Assembly: GCF_001039355.2 (NCBI RefSeq)
Contig: NW_019775487.1
Location: 189,718 to 253,717 of the forward strand
Reading direction: 5' to 3'
From: Lingula anatina
Lineage: Eukaryota; Brachiopoda; Lingulata; Lingulida; Lingulidae
Length of the DNA: 64,000 nucleotides
Of this stretch, positions 36,159 to 50,900 are shown in pieces. Position 1 is the first letter of the stretch. Every line of letters starts with the position of its first letter. The notes below the pieces were generated by a model. It made no database searches and had not been told where the DNA came from. It saw only the letters and a list, made by a program, of their open reading frames with translations. The position numbers and the translations under genes are program-made.

Positions 36159-36900
36159 GTGGGAACAGAAATAGATGATAAGTTGATTCATAGATCATCA
36201 AGGTTTACACACATTTGCATGACTTATGCCTGGTAACATTATAATTATGTGCCCACATGAAGAAAATGGTGCCAAAAAGGAGAAAAGCTTTAACATATAG
36301 AGGAGAAAGATGCTGCAGAAGGGCCCCTTTACATTTCAGATAATGCTAGAACGTGAACAGTTGATACACAATTTCAATCAAAGCAATCAAAAAGTGAAGA
36401 AAAAAAGCTGGGGATTGCTGCTTTATGTAATAAATACCAAGCTTTGTTCTCTTTGAATTGTATTCATTTGACTCCAGTATTACTGAAATATCTAGACAGA
36501 ATCAAACTTATTCCTGTGGTTGAAAGTTTTTAAAGAAAATGTGTTTGAGGAGATATTAAGCAATGAGCACAATTTGAACATGATTGTGTTTGAGGTGCTA
36601 TTAAGCAATGAGCACAACTTGATTGTGTTTCTTCCATGAAATTATTCTGTGATTGTGTCTGTGCAATGGACAGTGACATTTGTAATCTTTAATGCACAAT
36701 TACTGGAAAACAATTTATAGTTGTATTTCCAATTTTCAATATTGTTTTATGTTACTTATATACCTCGGCTTTTTACATTTTATTTTTCAGAAATCACTGA
36801 ATGCTCACGAATGTTATTTAAAACAAGTACAGTGATTAAGGTGACATTAACTTCACTTTCAGACTGTACTTCTGTTAAATATTTTACAAAAAATAAATAA
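36159..36900 (+). other. 3' UTR and polyadenylation signal of the Jagged-like gene
   Basis: AT-rich sequence after the stop, with overlapping AATAAA hexamers at 36892-36903 as the first strong polyadenylation cluster. A repeated phrase (TTAAGCAATGAGCACAA) occurs at about 36,556 and 36,600. Confidence 0.5.
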
Positions 36901-39900
36901 ATAAGAAATAGTAAATGAAAATGCAATGTTTTAAAGTTAACCTTTAATTAGTTTTTTTTTTTAAGAAAACATTTTTTTTTATCAATTGAGCCATTATGTC
37001 CTTTTTACACAGAGTGAAATGAAACTATAAAATTAAACTTGTTACATTCTGAGCTCATTGGTCCAGCCCAGTTTGGCCCTATGATCAGCCCCAAGCTTTA
37101 GGTAACTAATATTCCAACTGAGCAGTTTTGATGTTATGGTATTTATATTAAAATTGATTATTTGATAATATCCAAACTTTCCTGAGAAAATAATCAAATA
37201 GAAGAACATATTAAACAGTCACCGCCCGTGTGAGCACTTAAAACAAGCACCAGACCCCTCTAATATGAATATAGAAATCAAATTAGACACAATGAATTAA
37301 CAGTTCAGACACTGCTATGGTCAGTGCTTTCTCTGGCATACTCTTATAGTACATGAAGTGATTTCCTCACTGTGGTCATGGCCCATACATAGGACAGTGA
37401 CTAATTCATCATAAATATGCAGCTATAGTAAACCACGGACATTAAACAAGGGATGGATTAGTAAGAACTGTTAACTGTACCAGCAGACTATACCCATACA
37501 GCATTTGCCTTATGTAGTTCATCACTATTGCCTTCACGGTCCTCAATAGTGCTACTAATGCTAGTTTGTACAACTGCAGGCATACCAATGCTCCACATTT
37601 CCTTAATTCTTTCTCGGAAAATATGGCAGCTTTACATGTGGGAAATGAAAAAGGCGGTTTAATTTAACACTCTGCTTGCTTCAGGATAAATGGTAGAGTG
37701 TCAGGAGAGAAAAAAGAAGTAGTTAAGGCCCTATCATCTTAAATGTCAGTATCGTCTGAGGACCGCAAGGCAGATAAGAAAGACTAATGACTGTATTGGG
37801 ACACGCAAGTAGTGAGCTATGGTAAAATTTAATCAAAGTTTATTTCATGAAGGGCTCTCTAAGCCAGTTGGATATCACCCATTTACCACACTTTGGGCTT
37901 GATAACCAACGATCCTCCGACTTTAATGGCATTACATGGGTAATTACATCTCTTCTGACTGTGCAGGCCCAGGTAGTTTTCACCAGTTGACTGCGCCACT
38001 AAATTATTATCCCCATTTATCTAGCTCATTTTTTTGTCCCTGAGCGGCAGTTATTGGATTCTGTGGATAAACTGAGCAAACAAACAGAAAGAAAATCCCA
38101 GGTTTCAATATCATTGCCATTTTATTAAAAGCCTTCCCGTCAACCTTTTGAGCAAATAACAATCAAATAACAATCCTGATTGTTTCCCCAATATTTATTG
38201 ACGATGTGATACACTGAAATCAATAAACATCAATTCTGTGCCGGCACAAAAGTTAATGTCTCGAAGAAAAGTGGAATCCATTAATTATATGGTCTTTGAT
38301 TTCGGTGCTCACCTCTGCAGCATCAGTTGACGGTGATAAAAATGACAGATCAGGCAGAGACCCCGAGAGCTTTGTTTTTTTAAATAACCTCAGCATTGTT
38401 GAATTAAAGTTCAATTTACCATAGAAACTAAAGGTGGGAAGTTTTTTTATCAAGCAGGAAACACACTTTTTTGTCAAATGAGATTAGGATTACCAAGTGT
38501 TTTACAGCTGCTGTCTAGAGAGAAGGTAATTAAACCTTTTGTTTTTTTTAAAGTGATATATTATATTGAACCATTATGTTCTTGCTGCGCATGTATGATG
38601 TCTTCTTACAGGGATATAATGGAGTTTGTAGACATGAAAAAGAATAATCGTCCTCTGTCACTCTACTCCCTGATGTTCTATAAGTATGACTGGAATGAAG
38701 TTACACAATAGGTAACACTTATACCATTAACATCAAAAGTCCATTAACTCCACACAACAACCTCCCTGTTTTAAACCCAGTCAATAGATTCCCATGGCTC
38801 ATTGTCATGTACAATTCAATTGCTTCTTTTGTGGGCAGATACGTTGTTCAGTACGGTAGAAAAAATATACAAGAAAGGAGATCTTTCAATGCAAGGCATT
38901 GCTTTCTTTCACATGAAGCTGTGAAAGATCCAGGGGGTTTCTGAAGCGAGACTGGGGGGAGGGAGGGGGGGGGGGTAGTGGTAAAAATTGCTCCTTCTGG
39001 GCATGTGTACATGAAGAAGACTGTGTTTGAACTGGCCAATAGCAAAAATTGATTTATAGAAATGTAGTAAATGTACACTTTTCTTGAACTTACAGAATAA
39101 CTAATAACATGTTTTTATTCCCGAAGTTTGTCCAAAATTAAATTAAATTAATAGTTCATTTCAATTTCTATCCTATAATGAAACTAATTCAAAGTGTTTC
39201 TATAGTTCCGTTTCCACAAAATTCCTTGATTCAGCTCTCCCCACTCCTCCCAACCTTCACCTGTTTCTTTTTTGGAGTTTAAGAACACACACACACACAC
39301 ACACCTCCAAGGTAATATTATTAGCATGGTTTTATGTAAAACCTGGCATTTGACTTATGAAAAATTTGCCAGGTGGCAGCACTTTTCTGACAAAATGAAG
39401 ATTTCCATCAAGATTGTGTTTAATATAGTTATCAAAGTGAATTTTTAAAACAAATTTTCAGCAAATATTATTATTTATCTAGAGGAGTTGTACATTTAAC
39501 CAAAGAAAAGAAAAGTCACACACTTTCAAACTGCTTTAAGATAATTTCTTTATTGCTTTAATATCAGTTTGACGCTTATCTCCAGTTCAAAATGGTGGGT
39601 GGTAAAATTGTTGCCAGTCCCTTGGACCAACTGAATTCCATTTTCCTCTGGGCCTTGAAAATTATTTATTGATCATGACTAGTAGAACCTGTATGTCAGT
39701 TGACTGAATGATAAACTAGCGTAAATCTGACATCATTTTACAAAAAGGTTTGAAATTAACTTTATTATATAAAGCTGAACATAAAACTGATACCAGGCAA
39801 TTTCCCACATGAGGTAGAGCTAGAAATGGCAGCTCACAGCTGAAATCATGCGTCATTAAATGCTAGACTACCTAGTTTAAATCTGATATCATTAAAATAT

Positions 39901-40500
39901 ATAAAGTCATTATCTTTATAATCCAAAGCTTAACAAATATATTACTGACAAAAGGCATACATGGGGTAGTCATACTAGTAGCTCCACAATGGAGTTCTCA
40001 GGTGAGTCTTGCATCATTTCAGTGACAGGCTAGCTTACACCTGATCAATTTTACAAAAAAGCATAAAATCATTTTCTTTAAAAAAACAAAACTTTCAATG
40101 ACAAAAGGCAGCTTTGGCTCCAATAAGAACCAGGTGGACAAATCCTCAGCCTTCAGTTATTGATCCTTTTCTCTTTGTTTTTTCTGTGTTGACACAGTTA
40201 CTGGTTAGCAGTATTTGAGAGGAATTTTCCTCCAATCATGAGCGATTTTTTGAAAGTTCTGTTCATATAGATCAAGTTCGTTAAAAAAGTTATAAATATA
40301 TTAAGATACTGTTTATAATTTTGGTTTAACAAAATAGCATGAAAATGATTTATCAACATATGCCATAAAAATAGAAAAATTAATTCAAAGCATATAAAGC
40401 ATAATGTGCAGTCATTTTATTATCATTATGTCATCTTTGAGGAATACATGAAATCTTGTCAAAGAGATGAAAGAGTTCACAAAATGCACCTTCCCCTCAC
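36901..40500. other. Intergenic DNA between the Jagged-like gene and BBOX
   Basis: No gene is recognised on either strand. It includes a poly-G tract near 38,960 and an AC microsatellite at 39,288-39,304. Part of the 40,000-40,500 end may be 3' UTR of the minus-strand dioxygenase gene. Confidence 0.45.
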
Positions 40501-40504
40501 TTCT

Positions 40505-43500
40505 TCAGAAGAAATCATGATTCCCTACTCTCTTGGCAGGCCGTCCATCACCCACTGTGCAAGACAGCACTTGGAACTTCTTCTTGAATTCATCAATATT
40601 CACATAACAACCCTGGAATTGGTTAAATTGTTTTACTTCTCATTTTGGAAAACAAGGCAGCAGAGCTGTCAAACGTACAGACAAAAAGCAGAAAATAATA
40701 ATGCACGTTACTGTCAAAACTTCAACAAAGTAATCTAATCAAGCTAATTTTCAGACCTTTGAATCAGACCTGCGAGTTTTAAAGCAAAATATAACATGGT
40801 CTCTATTTTATTTGTATATTTCTGGATAAAATATGCCGAAAAAAGAAAATTAAACAGTATAATTTTTGGAAAAATTATCAGATCAGGCTTATTTTCAAAC
40901 TTAACTTGTATTTCATGAATATTCATCAGTTCTGTAAGTTTGAAGACAAAAGGTAAAATGGTTTTCATTTTATTTGTATAACAGTGCATAAAATATGCTA
41001 AAAAAAAGCCAAAAAAAAGCATAACTTTCTGAAAAATGGTCAGATCAGGCTGATTTTCAAACTTGACCTGAATTTCATAAATTTTCATCAATTCTGTAAG
41101 TTTGAAGACACAAGGTAAAATGGTTTTCTTCCTCTTTGTATAACAATGAAAGCGACGCCAATAACACACTGGCCATACCAGACTCAGGCAACAGCAATAT
41201 GTACATGCAGACACATCTGTGTATAAAAACTCAACATGCATGTTAAACCTTGACCACTGGAAAGTTAAATCTATAACACTAAATGAAAACATTAACTTAT
41301 TTTTACTTAGACTAGTATAATGACCAAGCATATCAGTGTTTCTTTTGCAGGTTTAAAATCTCACCTGTAGGTGGCGCATACCGCCATTCAGCTCAAACGC
41401 CTTGCGTCCATGAAGAACTCTTCTGTTATTAAAGACAATCAAGTCTCCAGGATTCAGATGACGTTCAATCTGTGAAATATTAATATCATAAATATCTCTG
41501 CAATTAACTGACCCAGGCAGTGTGCTGATTAATCAAATTTGACAAGGAAACCAATTAGGGTTAAATGTTTAAAATATGATGAGTGGCTATCAATCCCTAT
41601 GGCTTTGAGGTACTGAATACATTTCATTCACTTCATAAAATTATTTTTAAAATCCAATACTTCACTTTGATTTTTCCCAGGTTCAATATAAGTGATTACA
41701 GACTTTTGAGTCACTAGCATACTTACTATATGGGGCGAGTTGCAGAGCATTGACATAAAGCGATGATAAGCCTTATAATATGGCTCTACATCTTCCTGAA
41801 AAATGGAAATAATATACATAATTTTACAGCATTTATAAAAGAAAGAAAAACCCATCCCCTTTGTGAAGAACTTGAACAAACAGCCTAAATTTATATTGTA
41901 CTACAAAGATGCTCATTATTCAAGAATTTTGACCAGAGTATTTATTTCAGAGGAATAGCAATCCAATATTACCTACCTCAGGCACAAACAGAGGTCCTTC
42001 AAAATTTGGTGACCAATTGACAGCAACTATCTAAAAGTATAACACCAGTTTAATCAAACTACAATTAAAATATCCACAGACACACCCATCTCCCTCTCTC
42101 TCTCTCCCTCTCTCTCTCTGCCAGTCTTTGATTGCATTCACAACGAGTTGAGCCAGGCTTTACAAATCCTGGGGACTAAATATGGTGGACGTACATGAAA
42201 GAAAAACCGCCTAATCTTGTAATAGTCTCTTTGCCTCTCACACGCCTCCCCACACGTCATCCCTGCGGGGGGACAGTCATTAAATCTCAGCTCCATTGGG
42301 ACGACACATTGGGAGGCATGTAATAACATAGTACACACATTTACTCACACCCATTTTATACATTGCTATATTGTTGTAACTATCCAACTTTAATCCCTCC
42401 CTCAGTATCATCCATATTCCTCTGATTTATTCCTTTAGTCTATCCCTCACCTCTCTCCTGTGATTCAGTGCTATGTGAGGCCTTTGGTAGGTCATGTACA
42501 CTGGATATTCTCTGCAATTAAACAATACTACGTTATCGCATTACCTAAGGTCAACATCTAATGCTTACAGGTATTCTTGCCAAGATATTCCTACCAAATT
42601 GATTTTCCTTGTGAAAAAAAAAAAACTGTGACTTGGCATCATGTAAAATATTGACAATTTTGTTTTTTTTTTTTGCTTGAAGCTGTGATATGCCATGGCT
42701 TGGACTTTGCAAGAATATAAAGTGCAGGAGGAAATGATGATGTAAAGAGTGCTTATTAAACAGATTTTACTGTTTTAAGGTCTTAATTGGGAAGGATAAT
42801 AAGCTTTGCAGGTTAAAAATATGGCTTTGGGGCACTATCCAACGCAGGCAGAGAACCTTTCACCATTTCTTTCCAAAAGACTTTTGACAAAGAGTTATAA
42901 ACAATCAAAAAATAAAAAGCTAATTACTGACAGATCACAGCAGAAGTAAAAAGAAATGTATCTCTTGGAATTATTTACTACTACTACTACTACTTTTGCT
43001 GCTGCTACAATTACTACATCTTTGACCAATCAAAAATATTTCAACTGAGCCAGACATAATTCTTACTGTAAGCTTATGTAATTCCATAAACTTGAATTTC
43101 AAATTTTATATTTCAGGACGTCATGGAAAAATACAAGAACCTCACCTTTCAAAGTGTATTTTCTGAAAAGTAGCTGGCACACGTGCTAATGTTTCAAAAT
43201 CCTCTGGATACTGTTCCCTGAATTCTTCAGCTACAACAAAGCAGTCAAGGAATATGCTTTCCCCTCCTGTTACTTCTGGGTCAAATCTAAAAAACAGTTG
43301 TCATTCATGTTGAAATAACTTCATCCATTTGATAAACTGTTAAAAAAAAAATAAAGTAATATTTTTTTAGACAAATGAAGGAAACCACCTGCAGTATGAC
43401 ACCTGATCTAACCCATTTTTAATATCATAATGCAAGATTTTTTATTGGTCACATTCGGTGTTTCTGCTTTTTCATGTATCAGAAATAGCTTACTTTTTGG

Positions 43501-46500
43501 ATCCCATTTGAATATATAATTTCCATTTCTATTGCAGCCAGACTAGACAACAAGCAAGCAAGACTACAGGCATTTTCATTATTTTCAAATTAATAATAAA
43601 CATTTTGAATGCCCCCATTCTTGGTGTTCATTTTGTTTACTACCAGGAGGGGAGAAAAGTTCTTACTAATTAACCTGAAATATTTCAGAAGCATTTCATC
43701 TCACCTAACGCAATGCAGAAACTGGAGGCCTGGTGGTGACTCGTAGTACATCAAGTCCATGTGAAAGTCCAGAAAGGAACTGGAGTAGGCCACATTGATG
43801 GGTTCTGGGTTGGAGATCACATCAAACACCTAGTTGACAAATAACATAATGTCAAAATTTGTACAACAAATAAATAATACTGTTCACATTTTGAATGCAC
43901 TTCTGCTCTTTTATTGCTCACTTAATCCTGTTGGAGAAAAGAACTATTGTGACAGTTTAAGACCATCTAGGCTAAAGAAAACAGACTTTAATCGAAAATT
44001 TGACAATTTTTTGATAATAAAAATATAAGTCTTAGATCCCATTTCCATAGACGCAATTGGTCTGGGTAGATCCTTCAGGGACTCTCGCAAAGTGCAATCA
44101 GCTTAAGTGAATGACAAGCCTCTTCTTGTTTCCAATATACTGGTAACATCACACATTTATTCCGCATAAACGTCAGGAGGAGGCGTGTTAATCTGTTAAA
44201 CTGATTGCAATCAGCAAGATTCCCTGTAGACTTGGAAGTTCAACTATTCCTACCTCCTCATATATAGTCTGCTGAAGTGGAAATATTTTCTCAGCCACCT
44301 ATAATATATAAAAAATGAATCACTGTATTTCTTGCTATATCAATATTCAATATCAAGTTTCAAATTTAAGTTGCAAGTATTTTTTTTTTATTTATTTATT
44401 TATTTTTTGTCAATTTTGGTCCTGACATCAGTTCTCAACCTTAACTATATTTTGTGGTGAACTTTTATCATTGCACCTATTACAAAAAGTTTATATCTTA
44501 GCAGCTCAACAGTAACACGGTGAGTATAGTAAACTGGCTCATAGCTCCCATTCACATATCAGTGATGAAATTCCATGGCCACTTTTCCAGCTACTTGTCT
44601 TACATTTTTGCATTTTAATGTCAGTAAAGAGCATTTAGTTGCTATCTCTTTAAAAAATCACCAATCAATATATTTATACTGGATGGTCATTATATACAAT
44701 TACTATCTGATCAAATGGATAGAAAGCGCCATCATAAATACCCATTTTCAGGTTTACCAAAGTTTAAATAAAGCAGACTTGTATGTCATTCAAGGTCATG
44801 GACTTATATCAAAATGACCCCTTTATTTCCTGATTAAAGTAGAAAGATAAACGAGAGAAGTAGAACGGACCACAGATAAGGTCGATATGATCAAAACTTT
44901 CTTTGGCTGACCCACTAAGCAACCAACCACAATAAGCTGATTGTGAATTATTACATGTGCTATTTTTGGAAAATATCTCAACAATTTACCAAAACAGTAG
45001 TAATGCCTTCACAACTTTTTTAAGCCTGTGTCTCTTTTTATTATATAAACAACTTAATTTGATTGAAAAGTTTGCCAGGTCAATTTATCTTTATGTAACA
45101 AGGGTAGCTATATAAAATAAAATCCAAAATTACTTAATTTTGACAATGGAAATAAAATTCATTGACCTAAAATATTACACAACTACTCTGCAACAAGAAT
45201 AATTTCTGAAATATTTGTCCTTCTGTATACTTCATTATATTACTGAAGTAATCCTTTTAGCTTTAGTAATGATAATTCTAGTCACACTGATAAAGAATGT
45301 TCACACATGCTATCTTCCTGTGGCTTGCTTGTGAAAGTCTGATTATAATGAATGAACACCATTCAGTAAGACACTGACATTTAACAAATTGGATCAAAAC
45401 ATGGCATATCCTTTAAGAAAGGCAATGTGTTACAGTTGATGTCTGCCCTTGCCCTGTATTTTGACTCTAAAGATATATCTTACAAAGGTTTAATGTGAAA
45501 CAGTGAAAGCTGGTTACCCCCCTCCCCTCAATTAACCTTAGAGGGGTTTAACAAGAGAAGGGGGAGGGAGATGTAACAGTGAATAATTTAACAATTAGCT
45601 CCAGTGCTATGATTTCAAGATGTTAAAACTACAGATGCAAAATGATATTGTTCAAAAGGTTTGTCAAAGTACAGTTTGGGCTATAATGTCACTGGGTAGG
45701 AATAAACTGTCTACTACTGACTTCATTATTAAAATTCAAGCATGCCTTCTTTGCTATAGACAGTCAGCTAGCTAATCTTAGTCTTGATATCTGTTCTGGC
45801 TATTCTGATAGAAGGTTATAAACCACACATTCATATTTAACATTGTATATGTAATTAAAACTAAGGTGTATATGCCGTGGGAGTTCCTAGTATTCTACCC
45901 ACATGGAAAGGATAAAAGGATGATACTTTCTACCCACACTACCCCGACAGGAATGTACATTTCCTGCAAAACATGATCACTCACGACAGTCACTGCCAAA
46001 GCAGGATATCTGTGGCCTGCAAGTCCTTCATCAAATGAATATAAACACAACATTTACACATTATAAAATTATTTAAGTTAAATTTAAAACTGCACCTTCC
46101 GGTAATGACGCAGTCCTTGAAGGTAATATATTAATAAAAGACGTAAATACAAGGAATGACGTAAATTTACTACGCACAAATATAACGACAAATCTCATCT
46201 ATATACAGTAATTTGCGGGCTGCCAATAAAGTACACACAGGCTCAATAATAACAGAATGGACGTAAAGTTACTGTGGGTGTCAACCTTAATGTAGAAAGA
46301 TGAAATATTTGCTGAGTACTGCAAAACAGACCAAGATTCTAGTAAGTGGCTTGTAGTGTATTTTATTTAAAGTAAAAAAATATATGGATTTTTTTTATTT
46401 CTATTACTATTTCTAATAACTTGTAATCAAATTTCTGATATATATTTTGTACATATATATTAACTGAATAATTGTTATTATTATTATTATTAGTAGTAGT

Positions 46501-46596
46501 AGTAGATATAATTACAATCAATACTGACTAATGACCATTCAAACTTAAGGACATCTGAAACTGTGAATGGTTTGAAAAAATAGGAGGAATGACAAA

Positions 46597-46636
<40 letters not shown>

Positions 46637-47446
46637 TCCAATGTTATTTTTCTAAAATTTTTTTTTTACAATCTGTCATTTGCTTTATTTTTGCTTTGAA
46701 ATCAATCTAAAACAAATATTATACTGGTAAAAATGTTAATTGAACAAATGAACTCATCCAAAGTAATTAACTCTTTGTACAATATACTTAATACAATATA
46801 CAAATATGGCGACCCACTACAAAGCTTGCCGTCTAGTACGCTAATAGACACTGAATAGATATCCCGTGGGGAAGTTTTCAAGAGGGTCGGCCATATTTGA
46901 CCCTCAGACTAGTTAGTCCACTGTTCTGAATGCGGCCATATAGAGATGTCTATTTTATGTGTGTATGATTACAAAAGAAAAGATTTATTCTCAAACAAGA
47001 CAAGGAGAGAGAGACACATGGGGGAAAACATTCTTCCTTATAAGCATTGTCTAGCTTGTTTGAAGCAGTTAGGGTTTGTTCACATGAAAAATCTATTTTC
47101 TAAAAATCTACTGCGCATGCATCAAGGCGTCAGAATCTCCTCCGAGCGCGGCCGAGAATTAATTACAGCTTTGGAAGTAACTGGCTCGCGCTGCCAGTAA
47201 TTACGCCGTGGGGTATTCAGGGCACAGACAGTGATCACAAGATACCGCCAATAGATTTTTAGATTTTTAGAAAATAGATTTTTCATGTGAACGAACCCTT
47301 ACTTCAGGCCTTTATATGTCATTACCTGCTTCACAGTTCCTAACTGTGTGGGTACCTCCTTGACCAGACATATGCCTTCATCTACCAGGGCTGATAACCA
47401 TCTGTGGAAGGAAATACATCTTAATATGTAGTTACAGACACTTTCT

Positions 47447-47525
<79 letters not shown>

Positions 47526-47855
47526 CACACACACACATTTTGTCATTCCTCATATATATAATTTACAAAAATACATACCAATAATATAGAAATATATACT
47601 CAAAGCTCCTTCAAGTTCATGTAATGCATATGAGAGTACAATTAAACATACCTAAAATCAAATTTTTCAAATTACAAAACCACAGATTTTAATCCAAGCA
47701 AAAGAATAAGAAAAATTACAAAACCAAAGAGATTGAAAAAAGATTTACCTCAACAACCCTCTGTCATTAGCATTGACTTCATCATAGGTGACCTCTGGAA
47801 TTTTATCCTACTGAAAATAATCAACTTGCTTAATATCAAAAATGTGCATATTTAG

Positions 47856-47902
<47 letters not shown>

Positions 47903-50900
47903 AGAGTATGTATGCAAATGCACTACCCATCAGTACCATCTAGTTCATTATAGTATTAAATAGACTAACTTATAGGATAAACATATTATTCATGAAAGTT
48001 TGAAAATATTAACTCTGAATATAATCACTGCAATCACTTGGAAAATTTGGGAGGAAGGGGAGGGCTTGGTACTCAAACCTACAAATAAATTCCCCCCACT
48101 TTCTGCAGTGACATCTAGTGGAGTATGTCATGACTAAGATCACGTGAAAAGCCCAAAAGCTTCATGGACTTTCAGTATGATTAAACAATGTAAATTTCAT
48201 GAATAATTAATGCCATGAAATTGAATTGAAAACATTGTCAAATCAAATTCTAAATAGAATTTGCCTTTTCTGTCTCACAGCAATTAAGAATCTTCCAGCT
48301 CCAACTCTTACCCATTTCCTGGATGTTTTCACTGACTGAGCTCTCTGTTCTATTGCCTCCTTGGAATAGCTGTTTTCTCTCAACATTTTCAGGGGAATTC
48401 TGCCGGTGTGATCTGGATCCTCATTCCAAACCAGACATAAATCAGCACCTTAAAACAGTTCTGAGATGTAGTTGATATACTAGTAATTTTATCAACTACA
48501 TCTCAGCACCTTAAAACAGTTCTGAGATGTAGTTGATAAAATTACTAGTATAAGCTGCTTTTAATATGTTCCACCCCTATTAATCAGCCAACCCAACCCT
48601 ATCAATACCAACCAATCAATTATCAGGTATATTTTTGTCATATTTTTATTTAGTTACTCCTACTCAATCATTTCTGACATACATGTAATTTAAGGGTATA
48701 TTTTCTAATACCATATCATGTTACAAAGAAAAAGAAAAATTCAATTATTAGTGGAGAAGAAATATTGCTATCTAACCTTATTTTTCAAAACTTTCATTTG
48801 TTAGTGTAATAAAACCATTCTACAGTTGTTCAGACATGCTGAAAACTTTTCAGAATGACCGGACATTTGGACCGGCAGTAATGAAAAATTTGCCGGGCCT
48901 AATGGATTTTTGTCAGACCGAAAATCACTCTATTCGTTTGAGACAGATACTACCAGTACGATTAGGGTAGCTTACTTATTTTGTGAATGTGATAGGTTTG
49001 AAACGGAAGGGAAAAACGCTTTGGGTTTTATATAATTTTATTAGTGACGTATGTCGAATGATGACTGTAAATTCAAAATTGTGGCTCTTAAAACTCTTGT
49101 CGGTCCTTTGGACCGACCAAGTCCAATTTTTTACCGGTCCAGACAAATTTTACTGGTCATGACCGATTGGACCGACAGTTTCAGCATGTCTGGTTGTTCT
49201 GAGATTTGGAACACACAATGCATAGACCTAGCTGTCGCTATGAGGTTAATTTCACATCATGTGATCCAGGAAACCAGGTCATGTGAGCAATGAAACTAAT
49301 AAAAGTCATTGACCTGATATAAGAAACCGTTAGTAACCTTACAAAGCGCACTCGTAATGAGAGTGACGGAAGGCTGCATCTCAGATTTATTAGATTCGAT
49401 TCATTAACCAATCAAGGTGACAACAGTACTAACTCCTAACCACATGACTTGTTTGCCAGACATATAAGTGAAGACAGGTTACGACATGAGCATTTAGCAC
49501 CTCTGCCATAAGCTGTGCGACTTACAACTCCCAGTTGCAAAATTATTGCTACCATCTGACCAAAAGACATAGTGGTCCAGCGACAATTTTTGCGAAGAAT
49601 TTAATACATCAGACACCTGACCTCTAGGAAAGAGTACAGTATATAATTCCCGTACCTTCTCTAGACACAGACTTGATGGTCACTAGGGCTGGCATGGACA
49701 GTGGATTGATGGTAATCTGACCACTATGAGGCTGTTTACACTGGTCACAGTGGCAGTTGTAACGCAACCAGGTTGAATTATACCTGGGAAGTTAAATAAT
49801 ATTACTAGGTCGAATTATATCTCTTAAGGTAAATAATATTACCAGGTTTAATATGATAATACCTGTGAGTTAAATTATATTACTAGGTTGAATAATATTA
49901 CGAATTTTAGAGAGATATGGTTGCATGTCAATGTTTAATATTTTGCATTTTAATTGATATCTACCTTCACAAACAAGTTACAACCAAGTACTGCAGTAAG
50001 AGATCTGTATTTGTTTGCTGGAGTATGCATCAAAATCTTGCATCATTTTTTCCCCCTTACCTGTCTTCTTTGCCATCTTTCCACTGCAGAGAAACTGGAG
50101 TATGATTTTGTCCATGTGATGAGGCAGAAAAGCAGTGCACAAGCACCCGGCCATACATAACTTGTATGAGAAAAGAAAACATCGAAAAATCTTGCAACAT
50201 TTTTCCCCCCTTACCTGTCTTCTTTGCCATCTTTCCACTGCAGAGCAACTATTCTGGCGCTTGGTTCCACAGAGACACTGTCTAATACTGTGTCCTTGGG
50301 GGCCGTCTGTTGTAATAAGAAGTGAAAATCATACAAATATTAACAGTATGTAATAGTGCAAGATCTTATCTTGACTTTATATAACTGATAGAAGATGTGC
50401 TTTGAAAGTTACATATAAAGAATATAAATCATTTTGGAAAGTAGTGTAACTTTTAAAAATATTTCAACTGCGTTCTTCACATCCTTGATACATGTACATG
50501 TACGCTGAAAGACCAACATCAATTCAGTACTTTACAAATCCATATGAGTTTATGATAATATTCCAAAGAATTCCATATATTTCAAAGAATACTTACAGCT
50601 GTACAATATGCAGTTTTCTGTTGGCAATATTTCTCCCTGTATAAATTCATTTTTGTTGGATTTCTGAATAACACCTCTGTATTTAGAAGAAATGAAAAAC
50701 AAAACATTATTTTAAAAAATAACTTACTGACGCCCTTGTCTGTAAATAACAGTCTCAATACAATGTACTAATAAACTGATAACTATTCAACACACAAGGC
50801 AGATTTTTTTTTTTTTTTTTTGCTTGAAAAAATTAATCCACTCATAAGGTTATTGCACAAGGTAATACATTCAACCTTTTCAGACTGTCTACATGGCATG

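Noticed and set aside
44035-44235. Possible third member of the TAA MITE family (CCCATTTCCATAGACG near 44,039)
   Set aside because: The left end resembles the family, but the right end does not form a matching inverted repeat and no TAA pair flanks it.
47452-47900. CA/GT and CT repeats as a CRISPR-like or regulatory array
   Set aside because: Plain dinucleotide microsatellites in introns of an animal gene.
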